64,000 nucleotides of DNA from Otatea glauca. Its lineage: Eukaryota; Streptophyta; Magnoliopsida; Poales; Poaceae. The notes beneath the pieces are model-generated. The model had not been told where the DNA came from, did no database searches, and saw nothing but the letters and a program-made list of their open reading frames with translations. Below are positions 35,593 to 46,429 of this stretch, piece by piece. The stretch spans positions 9,064,452-9,128,451 of the forward strand of contig CM070721.1 in NCBI GenBank assembly GCA_036346275.1, written 5' to 3'. Every line of letters begins with the position of its first letter. Within the stretch, counting starts at the first letter, position 1. The position numbers and the translations under genes are program-made.

Positions 35593-37037
35593 ACACCATA
35601 GTTTTTTCTTTGCCTTGACCTCAGATATATAGACTTCATCCCACAAAAGAGTTGCCAATCTTAGTATTATTGCATATTACTTAGACGAAGACTACAACCT
35701 AAACACAAAGGTCATATGGTTTAGGCCAATCGATGAGGCACATACTGAAGAGGCTATCGCTGCACGTGTACTCAAGGTTATTAGTGAATTTAAAATAGAA
35801 AGTAGAATTATTGTCATCACTATTAACAATGCATCAACTAACACGACTATGGAACATCTCACGCCACACCTAGAGTATTGTATTGTAGGTTTCATACTCC
35901 ACCAGAAATGCATATGCTACATCATTAATCTCATTGTGTAGGCAGGTTTGCATGTAATAAAACCTAGATTAGACAACATACGTGATGCTATTCAATTTGT
36001 TACATGTTCGACTGTAAGATACGTCCAGTTCTCAGAGTACTGTAAGGCTAACAATAAGACGCCAAGAGATGGAACTCTACGTACACTATGCTGGAGTAGT
36101 GCAAGAACTACGAGCACATTATCACTGTTTTCATCAATTGCAATTCTGCAAGTAGTTGGTTAATGATGTGGATTGGGAAGTTGTCGATCTTTTTCATTAT
36201 TTTTTAAAAAATTGACAATGCAACTGAGATTTTATCCCGTATTTACTACCCAACTTCTTTCTTAATCATCAAGTGGCTTTGTATCATTAATAATTCTTTC
36301 AAACAAAACAAGTATAATTATATTTTACAACCCATTCTTGAACCAATAGAAAAAAAAATTAAAATATTTTAAAGCTATTTCATATCTCTACTGTTTTGGT
36401 ACTATTTTTGATCATCAAAGAAAATTATCTGATTTGCAGAGCGCCTTCGAGGGAATTGGTGAAGCATTTGATATTTATTTTTCTGAGGTTTATACTCATG
36501 GTCATAACAAGTTTTTTTTAGAGTTTTTGATAAATATTATGAAAAGTTTGACAGCATAAGTGAAGCAAGAAGATCTACCTTAACAATGCAACAGGTACGA
36601 GGCAGTTCGACGACTTCAAGTGTGTGAAAGAAGCTAAAAGATAAGACGTCTAGTTCGTCTGCCGATGCACCGAGTAGGTTACAATGGAATTTACATGTAG
36701 AAATCAAACATTATCTTGACACGCTTTTTGCGGAGACTAAGCTTGACATCGGGGATGGCAATGAACTCAACTTGCTCTTGTAGTGGAAGAATCATCAACA
36801 TATTTATCCTATGTTATCGCAATTAGCACGGGATGTACTTGTGATTCCAGTATTCACTGTCTCGTCAGAACCACTTTTAGTTTGGTGGGGAAGATACTTA
36901 AGGCAAGGAAGTTGTCTCTCATGACTAAGATGGTTGAGATAATCACATGCCTAAAAAACTATGAGTGTGTAGATGAGAGAACACAACATCAGATCGAGAA
37001 TCTGGAGATCGCGGAGGCGTTAGCCGACTTTGACTAA
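35593..37037 (+). pseudogene. hAT transposase, catalytic and dimerisation part (piece 3 of 3)
   Basis: Covers the RNase H-like catalytic core and C-terminal dimerisation region. About 35680-35945 reads LNTKVIWFRPIDEAHTEEAI, then IIVITINNASTN (position of the second catalytic Asp, here Asn in INN), and a Cys-Ile-Cys-Tyr-Ile-Ile-Asn-Leu segment where the family has C/H-x-x-H-I-x-N-L. The frame continues from 35948 (AGLHVIKPRLDNIRDAI). About 36690-36900 contains the hAT dimerisation motif (YPMLSQLARDVLVIPVFTVS, SSEPLL), with a stop at 36781-36783 in place of a Trp-proximal codon. Stops near 35614 and 35660 also inactivate it. Expected order for Ac/Tam3-like transposases is preserved. Confidence 0.78.
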
Positions 37038-37365
37038 CTTGCCCTCGACTACTTTTTGTATATGTATGTAGTTAATGTACTCTTTTTTCTTACTAAGGGT
37101 ACTCTACACCGGGGTATAAGATTTTTAACGAGACAGTAACTCTATACTTGTTTAAGAATGAATAAAATTTAGTTCCTTTTTCCTAATATTTGCATCCACT
37201 GCCTCAGCTCCGTACGTCTCCGGCACCATTCCTATCGTCGCAATAGTACAAATGAACCGGGCCTAGGCTAACACGGCACGAAGCCGACACGAATCGCTAA
37301 TGGATTGTGCCTGGATTCGTTGAAAACGAGCCGGGCTAGCACGGTTAAACACGTGGCGTTAGGTG
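37038..37365 (+). other. 3' end of the hAT element
   Basis: The stretch 37140-37365 resembles 48465-48715 inside the hAT derivative (shared GCAATAGT.CAAATG, GGCACGAAG, TGTGCCTGG). The derivative's intact end is TGCCCACCTCTA-type; that end is not preserved here, so the right border is approximate. Confidence 0.55.
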
Positions 37366-39194
37366 AAGTCTTCCAAAGGTCATTGATGAAAAAGTACTTC
37401 TTTCCTTAAAAACCAAATTAGATGTAAAGTTCTTCCCTAAGATCGTCCGTTTCTACTGGAGTTTTATTTTGGCTGAAATTAAGTAAACAAAATTGTGCGT
37501 AGGTTCCGCAGATTAGGACATGCGAAACGACCTACTTTCCAGGTTTATATCGTCTTCGGTAATTACTCAAATTGAACACAGCAATAGGTTGTTGGATAGC
37601 TACCCTAATCATCTCGATCGACCATGCTCTGTAGGTACATGTAGCCAAGCTCACGATCAAACATTGAGAGGCGTTCAGGTTTAACCAAACCGATTTAAGG
37701 TTAAAAATCGAAGTTTTTATCATAAAAATGTCAAAAACCGAATAGTTTCGAAATCAAATGTTTAAAGAAAATTAAAAAATTGATCTGTTTTCTCAAAAAT
37801 CTACTAGCGAATAAAAAAAAAATTGTGTCTAATTTTTTGAGCGATTTTCGTTGACTTAGCATCGAAAAATCGCTCGATTTTAACCGATTTACGTGATATA
37901 TTTTTTTTTCGAATTTAACCGGTTTACTTATTGGTTTAGAGTTTCGAAACGTCTCTATTGTAATACCCTGGCCCAAATTAGCTCAAAGTCCGAGTGCTAT
38001 GTTTGGACCCAACAGGCATTATATACTACTACAACTCACTTACATGAGCCATGCACCATATGCCCACGCCCGTGCAACGAAGGTTGATATTTTGATGCCA
38101 TCTGTAACAACCTACGCATGTATAGCACCTCGCTTACACTTCCGTCCTCGCTTCGTGTAAAAGGATTAACTCAGAGGTGCTATGTTTGGACCCAACAGAC
38201 ATTATATACTACTACAACTCACTTTGTGCAAGCAATGTAGGACTAATCCCACTATTACTCCACATGGGCCTTCACATTAACAGACTGAGATATTACATCT
38301 ATACAATCGGTTTTCACGATAAAATGAACCCTGTGCAACCTGGTTCGGACCGAAAGCTGCGGGCCCACCACCCTGGTCGCCTTCGACCCGTCCGAAATGT
38401 AAGGACCATGGATGCGCCCCGAGCCCGTTCAAACTCGAACGCAGTGGTGTCACTTGGGCAAAGGTGGAAGGAGGACGTGTGACCTCCGGTCCACATACAT
38501 GCATCAGGTACAACAGCAAGAGTTAGGAGCCTAGGAGGCACTTATCGTGCTTTTATATCGTACTAGATGCTTTCTTGGTACAAGGGCACGAATGTTGATA
38601 CGTCGAAGTTTTCGTAGTCCGGGATTAGGATATTTTTATAATTATGTTTGGATAGATGTTAGATTTAAAAAAAAACACATGGGTTGAAAAGCGAAGAATT
38701 CAGATTAGCCATGAGACTGGAAAGGCAAGCTACGAACTGCAATGAAACGTTGTTCCATTCTTTATACGCTACCTTGAACTAAAAGTAGCAATTAAACAAT
38801 AATCAGTTGAGTTAATGAGTATTTTTCTTACCAACACTTTAGTGTTATTCCATGCCAAAGTTAAGTATACCATTATATGCTAATTGGCGGAGGGAAAACT
38901 CAACACCTATCGGGGTTACCAATTTTGCAAAATCCTCCTCAAAGGGGCATGTCGGCAAAAACAAACGGGTCAGGGTACGGAATATGAAAAGGCTTAAAAA
39001 GGCAAGGACTTTATACATTTTATCATATATGTAAGGGTGCTTCTAAAAAAGCACCCACAGCCACATCTCACGGTCAGTCGGCCACGACACTGTATGCTAA
39101 CTAGCAGGGGTCACAAGACTTGCAACTCAAAACCACCGTGGCTGACTTGCCATCTGCACGAGTGCACGACTGCACCCAGTGGCACGGACATGAT
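37366..39194. other. Intergenic DNA, no gene supported
   Basis: AT-rich DNA to about 37960, with repeated CGATTT/AAATCG words. A 47-bp segment (TGCTATGTTTGGACCCAACA...) occurs at 37995-38041 and again at 38178-38224. A short hairpin GGGTGCTT/AAGCACCC lies near 39033-39055. Open frames at 38177-38541 overlap on both strands and match nothing recognised. Confidence 0.4.
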
Positions 39195-39200
39195 GAACGC

Positions 39201-39210
39201 ACTATAAAAG
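39201..39210 (+). promoter_or_regulatory. TATA box of membrane-protein gene copy 1
   Basis: ACTATAAAAG, about 60 bp before the lost start codon at 39261. A corresponding TATA box precedes copy 2, supporting the + strand as the coding strand. Confidence 0.55.
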
Positions 39211-39260
39211 GAACATGAACCCCACCTCCACGGTGAAAGCACGGGCTGAACACCACGGCC

Positions 39261-40424
39261 ACGGAAGGCAATCTTGCGAGGATCGTTGTTTTGGCCCTGG
39301 GCGCCGGATTGCTGGGCGGGCCAGACGCGCTGAGCCTCCTGCTCACTTTCCCTGGGAAGAGCCCGCTCGTCGGCGTCGCCATCAGCGTCCTCCTCATCGC
39401 CGCGGTCACCGCGCAGGTCCTCGGGACCATGCTTCTGCCACGCCTTCTCCGCAAGGCAAGCACTGGAGCCGGTGCGGCGGTCACGGACCGCTTCGCCCAG
39501 ATGACCCTGAAGGTGTCCCTGGCCGTTGTCTTCCTTGTCGCCGCGTGCCTTCTCGTCGTACCGTTCGACGGGGCCAGCCGCCTCGGCCCGCTCCACTTCC
39601 TGCTCGCCTTCGTCGGGAAGAGCCTCCTCGTCGCTGTCGCCGTCGCAGTCTTCGTCATCGGCGCCGCTACCGCCCCCGTCCTCGACATCGTGCCTCTGGC
39701 CCGCTTCTTCCGCAACGCGCACAATGCCTCCGGCGCCGCGCCTGCTGCGCCCGCCACGGGAAGATTCGCCAAGAAGACCCTGATTTTGTCCCTCACCGTC
39801 GTCTCCCTCGTCTTCACCTGCCCCCTCATCGTCCCTTCCGTCGCGAAAGGCGGCTTCGACGCGCAGCGGCTCCTTTTCGGCTTCGTCCCTTCCGTCGGCG
39901 TTGGCGTCGCTATAGCCACCGTCTTCGGCACCACGCTTCTCTCCCGCTTCTTCCACAAGGAGCATAATGCCTCCGGTGCCGGTAGCGCCGCTGCCCCGAC
40001 GCCGGCCACGGAGCGCTTCGCCAGGATGGCCGTGGTGATGAACCCCATGGCGAGCCACCGTCCGCTGACAATTGTTTTGTCCATGGGCGCCGGGGCGTTG
40101 GGCGGGCCCGAAGCGCTGCGCCTCTTACTCACCTTCGCTGGACGGAGCCCCCTCGTGGACATCGCCGTCGCCGTCTTCGTCATCGCCGCCGTCACCGCCC
40201 CTATCCTCGGTACGATGCTTCTTGCGCGCTTCTTCCGCAAGACGCGCACTGGAGCCGGCGCGGGCGGTGGCACACCGGGTGCGGCGGCTGCCGATCGCTT
40301 CGCCACGATGACCCTGGTGGTTTCATTGGGAGTCGTCGTCTTCATCGCCGCCTGCCTCCTCGTCATCCCGTCCGTCGCACCCGGGTGCGCGCCGGACGGG
40401 GCCAAGCTCGCATGCTCTGCCTGA
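39261..40424 (+). pseudogene. Four-repeat membrane protein, copy 1 (start codon lost)
   Basis: Homologue of the intact gene at 51746-52909 with exactly the same length (387 codons plus stop) and no net indel. The position of the copy-2 ATG reads ACG (39261-39263), no in-frame ATG lies upstream (stop TGA at 39234-39236), and the next in-frame ATG is 39429, which would drop the first membrane segment. The frame is otherwise fully open to TGA. Hydrophobic Ala/Val/Leu segments alternate with basic Arg-Phe-Phe-Arg loops and Gly-Ala-rich linkers. Residues 1-232 are about 75% identical to copy 2 by eye, residues 233-387 about 93%. The function is unknown. It may be a young pseudogene, or use a non-AUG or downstream start. 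Confidence 0.65.
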
Positions 40425-41375
40425 TGCCCATGTCACTCATGCCTTGTGCCTTCGCGGGGGATTTGGGCGGCTGCTGTGGCTGCCTGTGATAGGTTCCCGC
40501 GCCGTTATCTATATTAGTAAATACTACTTTTACTGAAGTTCCTGGTTTCTGCAATGTGTGGATCGTGATTTATGGGGCTCCTTTGAGGCTCATTAGTCTC
40601 ATGGAGATGGGGGAGTGTGAGTCATGTACTTTGTTCACTCTATTTCTGCCATTTCTTGGGCAGTTATTCTGATTGTGAGATTACTAATGGAGCGTTTTTA
40701 ATATAGTTATTGTGAAATGATGTTTGCTTTTGCTCGAATCATTGATGTTGTAGTAACAAAGTACTTGGGCAGTCTTTATCTGTTTTACTGTGGGATCTGG
40801 ATTTCTACTGCATTACACTGGGAGGCGTCAGGGTTCAGTCAAAGGAGTAATTTTTCGCTTGACTTGCGGGATTTCCGAGGTTCCCCCTGGGCGCGCAGTT
40901 CGTCAGTTCTCTCGTCGTCTGATCTTTTGTTCCCCTTGTTTGGCCTCTTCATCTCCTGAAGTGATGGTCGTGATGTATCCGAGACTCCGAGCACAGGCGA
41001 GTGGGGACTGGATGAGGAAAACAAACGACAAGTTGTTGCGCAGATCAGTTTCATTCTTTCACCTTTTGAGTTCCAAGTCAACCTCACCTAATCAGCTCAG
41101 CAACAATTGTTGCCGCTATCTATTCTGAGCTCAATCGTTGCCGTCTCGACGAGTCGTCGGTGATCATCCCAAGTTATTTCTGGCGTTTGATCTACTCGCC
41201 TCTCTGTAACCTTTTGAGAGAGATGATTTTTAAGCCCCAGTTTGATTCTCCCCTTCTTGACAGCCCAAGATTGTTCCTTTCTTTGTTTCTCGTAGAGATC
41301 TCTTACAACATGAAAATTTCACCAGCTTTTTCTGGTAATTTGTCGAGGTCAGTAATCGCCAGTTAGTAATAGCAA

Positions 41376-43476
41376 TGTTCTGCTCTACCGCTATTGCCTA
41401 CTGGAGATCAATATCTGACTGTTCAGCAAGAAGGCATCAGATTCAGTTTACTAAGCTATAACTAATCTTAGGCAACTTTATCATAATTAAGTTTAGAGCT
41501 GATAAAATTATCTTCAAATCAAACAGATCCAAGAAAATTTATCATTGACTGATACACGGGGATTTGAGTAAGCGCGTGATACTTTATAAAAAGAGAGCAA
41601 ATTTCTGCACAGCAGTAGTACGCCAGTAGATTTGGGGACAACTTTTGCACTCGCGGTGTCTGCTTCTGATTACTTTTCTTCCCTCCGGGTACCCTACTGG
41701 TGATTGGGCTGTCCTTTCTTCCAAAGTTCCTTGTTCTTTGGCTAATGCTATGTACCTCTCCGTCTATGGTTATAAGACTACTTAATTTTTGAACGGAGGG
41801 CTGAACTACATAATTGAAGCCACCACTTTAAGCCACTATTTACTGTAGGAGAATTTTTTTTCTCTCTGTGGTAACTTGAGACCACCGTCTTGTGGTTGCC
41901 TCCACCGTGAATGCCCTCATTACCTTCACCTCTATAAAGATCTCACGGCCATGACTGACGAAACAAAATCAGTGTGCCATATCAATTTTTTCCCAAAAGG
42001 GAGGCATCATCCCCGAATGAACATAGATTTGCTAGTTGCAGGACAACTGTTACAAGCGACAGATGTTAACAAACTGACGAGTAGTAGTGGTGAATGTTCA
42101 AAGATGGGTGGGTCAGATCAGAAAAGCAGGTTCTGGCTCTCCGAGCCGCTTTATTTCCCTTTTTATTCGTTTCTATTGGATGATTTCCTGTTAAGTCTGC
42201 TCGTGTTTACATGATTAATGATTGGCAATGCCATATTGGTGCAGCATGGGGCCTACCAGCGTCCACAGAGCACTTGCCTTCATGAGTTCCGCCTATTTTG
42301 TTACGTGATCTACTTCTAGCAAAGCACGTACTAATTGTCCAAGGACAAGTACAATGAAAGATGAATCGAGTTTACCGTTTTCTTTTGGCGCGTGTTTTTC
42401 GGATGAATCGAGCTTGCAGTTGGAATACTCGGTTTTGAATTTGGATGAATCTGAAGGTTAGGAATTTGGATGGTTTTTTTGGAAGGAAATATGCGGATGA
42501 TGTTTATCAAAAACTCTTGTCCATTTGAGGTTTCTTGTAGCCTTGTAGGTAGGTTCCAAACTCGACCCGAGTATAAGGACAGCAAATGAAAACTGAAATG
42601 AAGTTAAAACATGCCCTGTTTTTCGTCGCCTTGTCCGCCACGTCACCCCTTCGGATGTGCACCTCTAGGCGAAGGAATGGAAAGACGCAAGGCAGTCGAG
42701 AGATATGTTTCGGTAGCATGTGCGCAATGTGCGAAAGGAAGGCAGCAATCGTCGTCTCGCGTTGGTGACTTAGTGCTCGGTCTCCCGCCCGTGCGTCTCG
42801 TCGCGGAAAAAAGCGCACCGCCCCCGACCACCCACCCCATTAGCGTTTTAGAAAGCCAAGCACGGATAAGTAGAAGAAGCCGGGTTGGATTCCTGTGCCA
42901 ATCGATCTAGTCCGCCAATCTAGAAGCTTTGTTTTTTTCGTTCGTTTATATTTTTTTCATAAGTTTGATCTTTATACTAATGAAATTGTAAATCTGTTCC
43001 CTTTTTATCACGACAAACACCCACCACGCTCCTATATCACTTCAATCACCTACCGTATTCACAGACAAATGACCCGTGCCGAGCCAGGTTTGCAATTTGT
43101 TGAATAGAAACCATACTTGCAAAAATTTGAGTCAAGAGGCCAAAAATATTACCAAAAACTCGCCAAATCTCCATGTGATGACGTGGTACCTGCGGAAAGG
43201 GTTGACGGATCTGTGAGAATGTGTGCACAAATCCTGCCAGCGGTTAGTGCCTAGTGACAGGCACAAGCTAGACAGCTCCTTTTCCCACCATGTCCCGGTG
43301 CCCCCTACTGGCTACGGGCCGACCATTAGCCTGGGGTGCAGACAACAGGAGAAAAATATGACCAGCCGAGAGCCGACCGCTCCAAAAGTGGACTAAAGAA
43401 AGCGAGATTTGCTATACAGCTGGAACTCAAACCTTATCAAATTTCAGTGCCAGTGGCTTGCGCTGCTCCTGTGAAC
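41376..43476. other. Copy-1-specific intergenic DNA, no gene supported
   Basis: There is no counterpart in the second duplication copy, which has only about 240 bp of unrelated DNA at the matching place (53957-54197). Frames such as 41876-42214 and 42611-42910 show no domain. A TTTATAAAAAGAG word at 41582 is promoter-like but has no gene behind it. Confidence 0.4.
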
Positions 43477-43477
43477 C

Positions 43478-43885
43478 AAACTATATGCAAAGTGATGACT
43501 TTTTTAGCCTTTTTTTTATCTTGTTTTTTTGTTTTTTAAATCTAGCCCCTTCTTAAGATGAATTATAAATCTAGCACTCTGATGTCCCTCCACACTTCTC
43601 TACCGCGGGAGGCGGTCTCACGCGTCTGGCTGCTGCCATAGGCCGTTTCCCCTGCGCTTGCCTACCTCCCGCGTCCGGCTGTCGTGCTCGTCAACCGACG
43701 CCTGCCGTGTGTCGTGCTCGTCCACTCCCATGCTTCTGGGGCGCGGTAGCCTAGCCCCTACGATAGGGGAGTGCGGGAGTATAGTGGAGGGGATAGATTT
43801 ATAATTCATCTAAGGAGAAAGCTATATATGAAAAAAAAAAGACAAAAGGAACTAGAAAAGTCACCACTTCATAGTATGTTGTACT
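43478..43885. mobile_element. Fold-back MITE-like element with ~95-bp inverted ends
   Basis: The left arm (about 43478-43574) and right arm (about 43793-43885) are imperfect inverted repeats. The innermost 23 bases match at 21 positions (left core GATGAATTATAAATCTA at 43558-43574), and pairing continues outward through the T-rich/A-rich tracts to AAGTGATGAC/GTCACCACTT. The central 218 bp is GC-rich with a direct GTCGTGCTCGTC repeat. No coding capacity and no clear target duplication were seen, so the family is unassigned. Confidence 0.6.
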
Positions 43886-44194
43886 CTTCGTAATTGTAAC
43901 ATGCACTAGTCTGAGTGACCACTCCGAATCTTTTCTCCTTCCATGAGAAACTTTACGTGTATTATTTTTATAGTACAATGTGGGTAGTAAAAATTAGATC
44001 TAATCGTTGATTTGTTAAAAATATTTCTACTACTTAGCGGCTGCCTTTAATGATTGCCCGCGCCGTTCCACCGAATCCACGACTTACGGTCCGAAGTAGT
44101 ACTATTTTTTTCTTTTATTCAGGTTTCTGCAGTTTATATGATCGTTCTGTCAGCTGTGATAACGTGAGTTCGTCTACGAGGGGAGTTCAGTGAT
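43886..44194. other. Short spacer, nothing recognised
   Basis: AT-rich DNA. The stretch 43976-44035 (GGGTAGT.AAAATTAGATCTAA) recurs at about 51398-51455 upstream of gene copy 2, suggesting a small dispersed repeat. Confidence 0.35.
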
Positions 44195-45300
44195 TTCGCC
44201 ATATGTTGATTAAAATTTTCGATTTTTCAATGCCATTTCTGTTCGGTCTGAATTCAGCTGAGGCTGTTGGCGGTGAATTTTAAATGGTCGAATCAGTTTT
44301 GGTAACAGTACCGTCTCATGCTGGTCACACTGAGATCTGATTATCCTTCGAGAAAAAGTCATGTCCCTGTGGCCATGCACCAATCCCATTGTCTTGGCTT
44401 ATCTGGGTTCTTAAAACCTTTGTTAACCATGACACGATGCTAGTAACCTAATTCTGGGGTAATCAGCCATGCGAGCCCTGAAAGCTAGCACACGAGCTTT
44501 CTGTTGATATTTGGCAGAGACGGTCAGAGAAGGCGGGCTTAGGCCCTGATTTCCATCCCGCATGGTGGCCCGAAGCCCAAAAAGCCCGACATATCCAATA
44601 AATTATTTAGTAACAATATTTTTATGCTCAAAATGAATCAAATAATTATTTTATTCTGAAAATAACTAAACAACTTTTTATTTCGTAAAAGAGAATTGGG
44701 CTTTTTGGGGATTTAGGCTTTGCATATGTTCGGCCAGGCCGGCCATTTCACGAATTGCTTTATGATTCATTTCACCATCGAAACCTCAATGGATACGTAT
44801 ACACCTGCGGTATATAATAGAACACGCCCTTCCCTGTTAGGCGTTGTCTATCCAAAAAACAGATCGTCCTGTGAGAATGTTGAACGAGTATTGAGTACGA
44901 ATATCAAAACTAATTATCGTGTTTCATGAACCTGAGTCTGGTAACTCCAGAAGAAAATGGGTCAGAATCTGATCAGGAAATGGCAATCTACTGCTTGGTA
45001 CGAGTAGCTGAGCTGCTAAGTGCTCACACATCCGATGGAAGCCCACTATCGATGGCCGGTGAATGCTCAGACGAAGCGGCGGCGTGCTGCTTTGCCGGCC
45101 TCATCCCTTGCTCAACGCGGAACCTGATGGCGATCCAGCCAAGCGGGGCACCGCTGGAGCAGTGGGCCTCGACGCCGTCGTCATGCCGTCGCTGCCGTTC
45201 GGATCGTACGCGTGACCAACGGAGAAAAGTTGGTGTACCTATGCATGTTTGCGTAGAAAAAAAATACTACAGCCGTTGATCATAATGAAAAATTTACTAC
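44195..45300. repeat. Segmental duplication block B, copy 1
   Basis: Aligns with about 54215-55275. Shared landmarks include GAATTCAGCTGAGGCTGTTG (44250), CTCATGCTGGTCACACTG, and the small open frame at 44926. Middle parts (44500-44720) differ by indels. Confidence 0.75.
44926..45279 (+). CDS. Small open frame conserved in both duplication copies, uncertain
   Basis: A 117-codon frame beginning MNLSLVTPEENGSE. The first ~66 codons are kept in frame in copy 2 (ATG at 54911) with mainly conservative changes, including a Cys-rich DEAAACCFAG segment. After the RNL motif copy 2 has a one-base loss and the proteins diverge. No signal peptide, membrane segment or known domain is visible. It could be an exon of an unrecognised gene or a chance frame carried by the duplication. 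Confidence 0.22.
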   Translation: MNLSLVTPEENGSESDQEMAIYCLVRVAELLSAHTSDGSPLSMAGECSDEAAACCFAGLIPCSTRNLMAIQPSGAPLEQWASTPSSCRRCRSDRTRDQRRKVGVPMHVCVEKKYYSR

Positions 45301-46429
45301 TCGCTTAGCTCCGAACATATGTCAACGTTGGTTATTCTGGCTTTTAAATTTCGTTTCTAAATATATAATATTATAATGTTTTGATATGTCTTTTTAATAT
45401 TTTCTTCTTCTATTCTTCCTCTTTACCAACTTTCAATGCCATTTACTGCTCTCTATTCCTACTCTGAATATGTAATGTTTTAGGATTTTGCACCTTAACT
45501 AAACCAAGAATATAAATGACTAAACAACCCTATTTTATTAGACCACTTATTACTATTGGATAGTGTATATTACTCTAGTCCATAGCATTAAATGTTCTTA
45601 GAAATAGACAAATGGGAGGGGTATATAAGAAAAAGAAAGCGAAAAGTTAAATTATAGAATGATATGTATTTAAAAACAAAATTTGAAAAGTTAAATTATA
45701 GAATGATATGTATTTAAAAACAAAATTTGAAAGGTAGAATGCTATGTATTTATGAACAGAGGGAGTACTATGCACTAGAACAAGACACAACATCCAAAAA
45801 TATAATAAGAAATATTGAAAAACATAGCGTGTCTTCCATGCCCATGTGGTCTGCCATACTTAGTTTTGCACGTCCTTTACATTGGTCGCAGTACTACTCT
45901 CACATGACAATGGGAATTCCCAAAGTCTGACTGAACTGATCTGATCTGGATTTGTTCTAATTCAATTCGAGAAAGAGACTTTGCAACCATAAAATAGCGC
46001 TCTGTTTCTCCTTAATGATCCTCGCAATTTGACTTTTATATGTTTCAACCCATACAGTCCATCTGTGGCATTATAGATACATCATAACCATGTCCTTGTC
46101 AGTGTAATGACTCTTCAGCCCATTTTCGTTCGGATCAAATTTGTCGGTCAGTGTTTAATCAGGACAGTGTCAAAGATAGCAAAAAACCCCGGACGCCGAC
46201 CTCACAAGAAGCTTCCGTGTCACGAACGTGCCGAACCCAAGTGGGAATGGAGCGCTGCTTCGTAACAACGGGTAAAGAAAAGAAAAACGGGTGATCCCAC
46301 CGCTCGTCTACAATAAACCGTATCAAAGCCCTCTTCCAACGCACACCCACACCAAATCACCAATCCTCCCTCCTCTGTTCTACACTTCTACTTGCTCTAG
46401 TGAACACTAAGGATCAAAAATTGGTGATC
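45301..46429. other. Spacer with duplication block C
   Basis: Contains the 44-bp tandem repeat (45641-45758). The stretch about 45860-46345 partly matches 55700-56035 (shared GATTTGTTCTAATTCAATTC, CGTGTCACGAACGTGCCGAA). No gene was recognised. Confidence 0.45.
45641..45758. repeat. 44-bp tandem repeat, 2.7 copies
   Basis: Units start at 45641, 45685 and 45729 with GAAAAGTTAAATTATAGAAT. The first two units are identical and the third is partial and diverged. Confidence 0.85.

Larger units (their letters stand above)
39195..41375. repeat. Segmental duplication block A, copy 1
   Basis: Aligns with about 51660-53950. It covers the membrane-protein gene, its 3' flank (for example GTGTGGATCGTGATTTATGG near 40556) and about 950 bp beyond. 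Copy 2 differs by substitutions, small indels and a 121-bp insertion at 53704. Confidence 0.8.

Noticed and set aside
39101..40405. 434-codon open frame on the minus strand opposite membrane gene copy 1
   Set aside because: It is a shadow of the GC-rich + strand gene: low-complexity Ala/Arg/Lys/Thr content, no domains, and it runs over the upstream TATA box. The hydrophobic repeats and TATA boxes favour the + strand.
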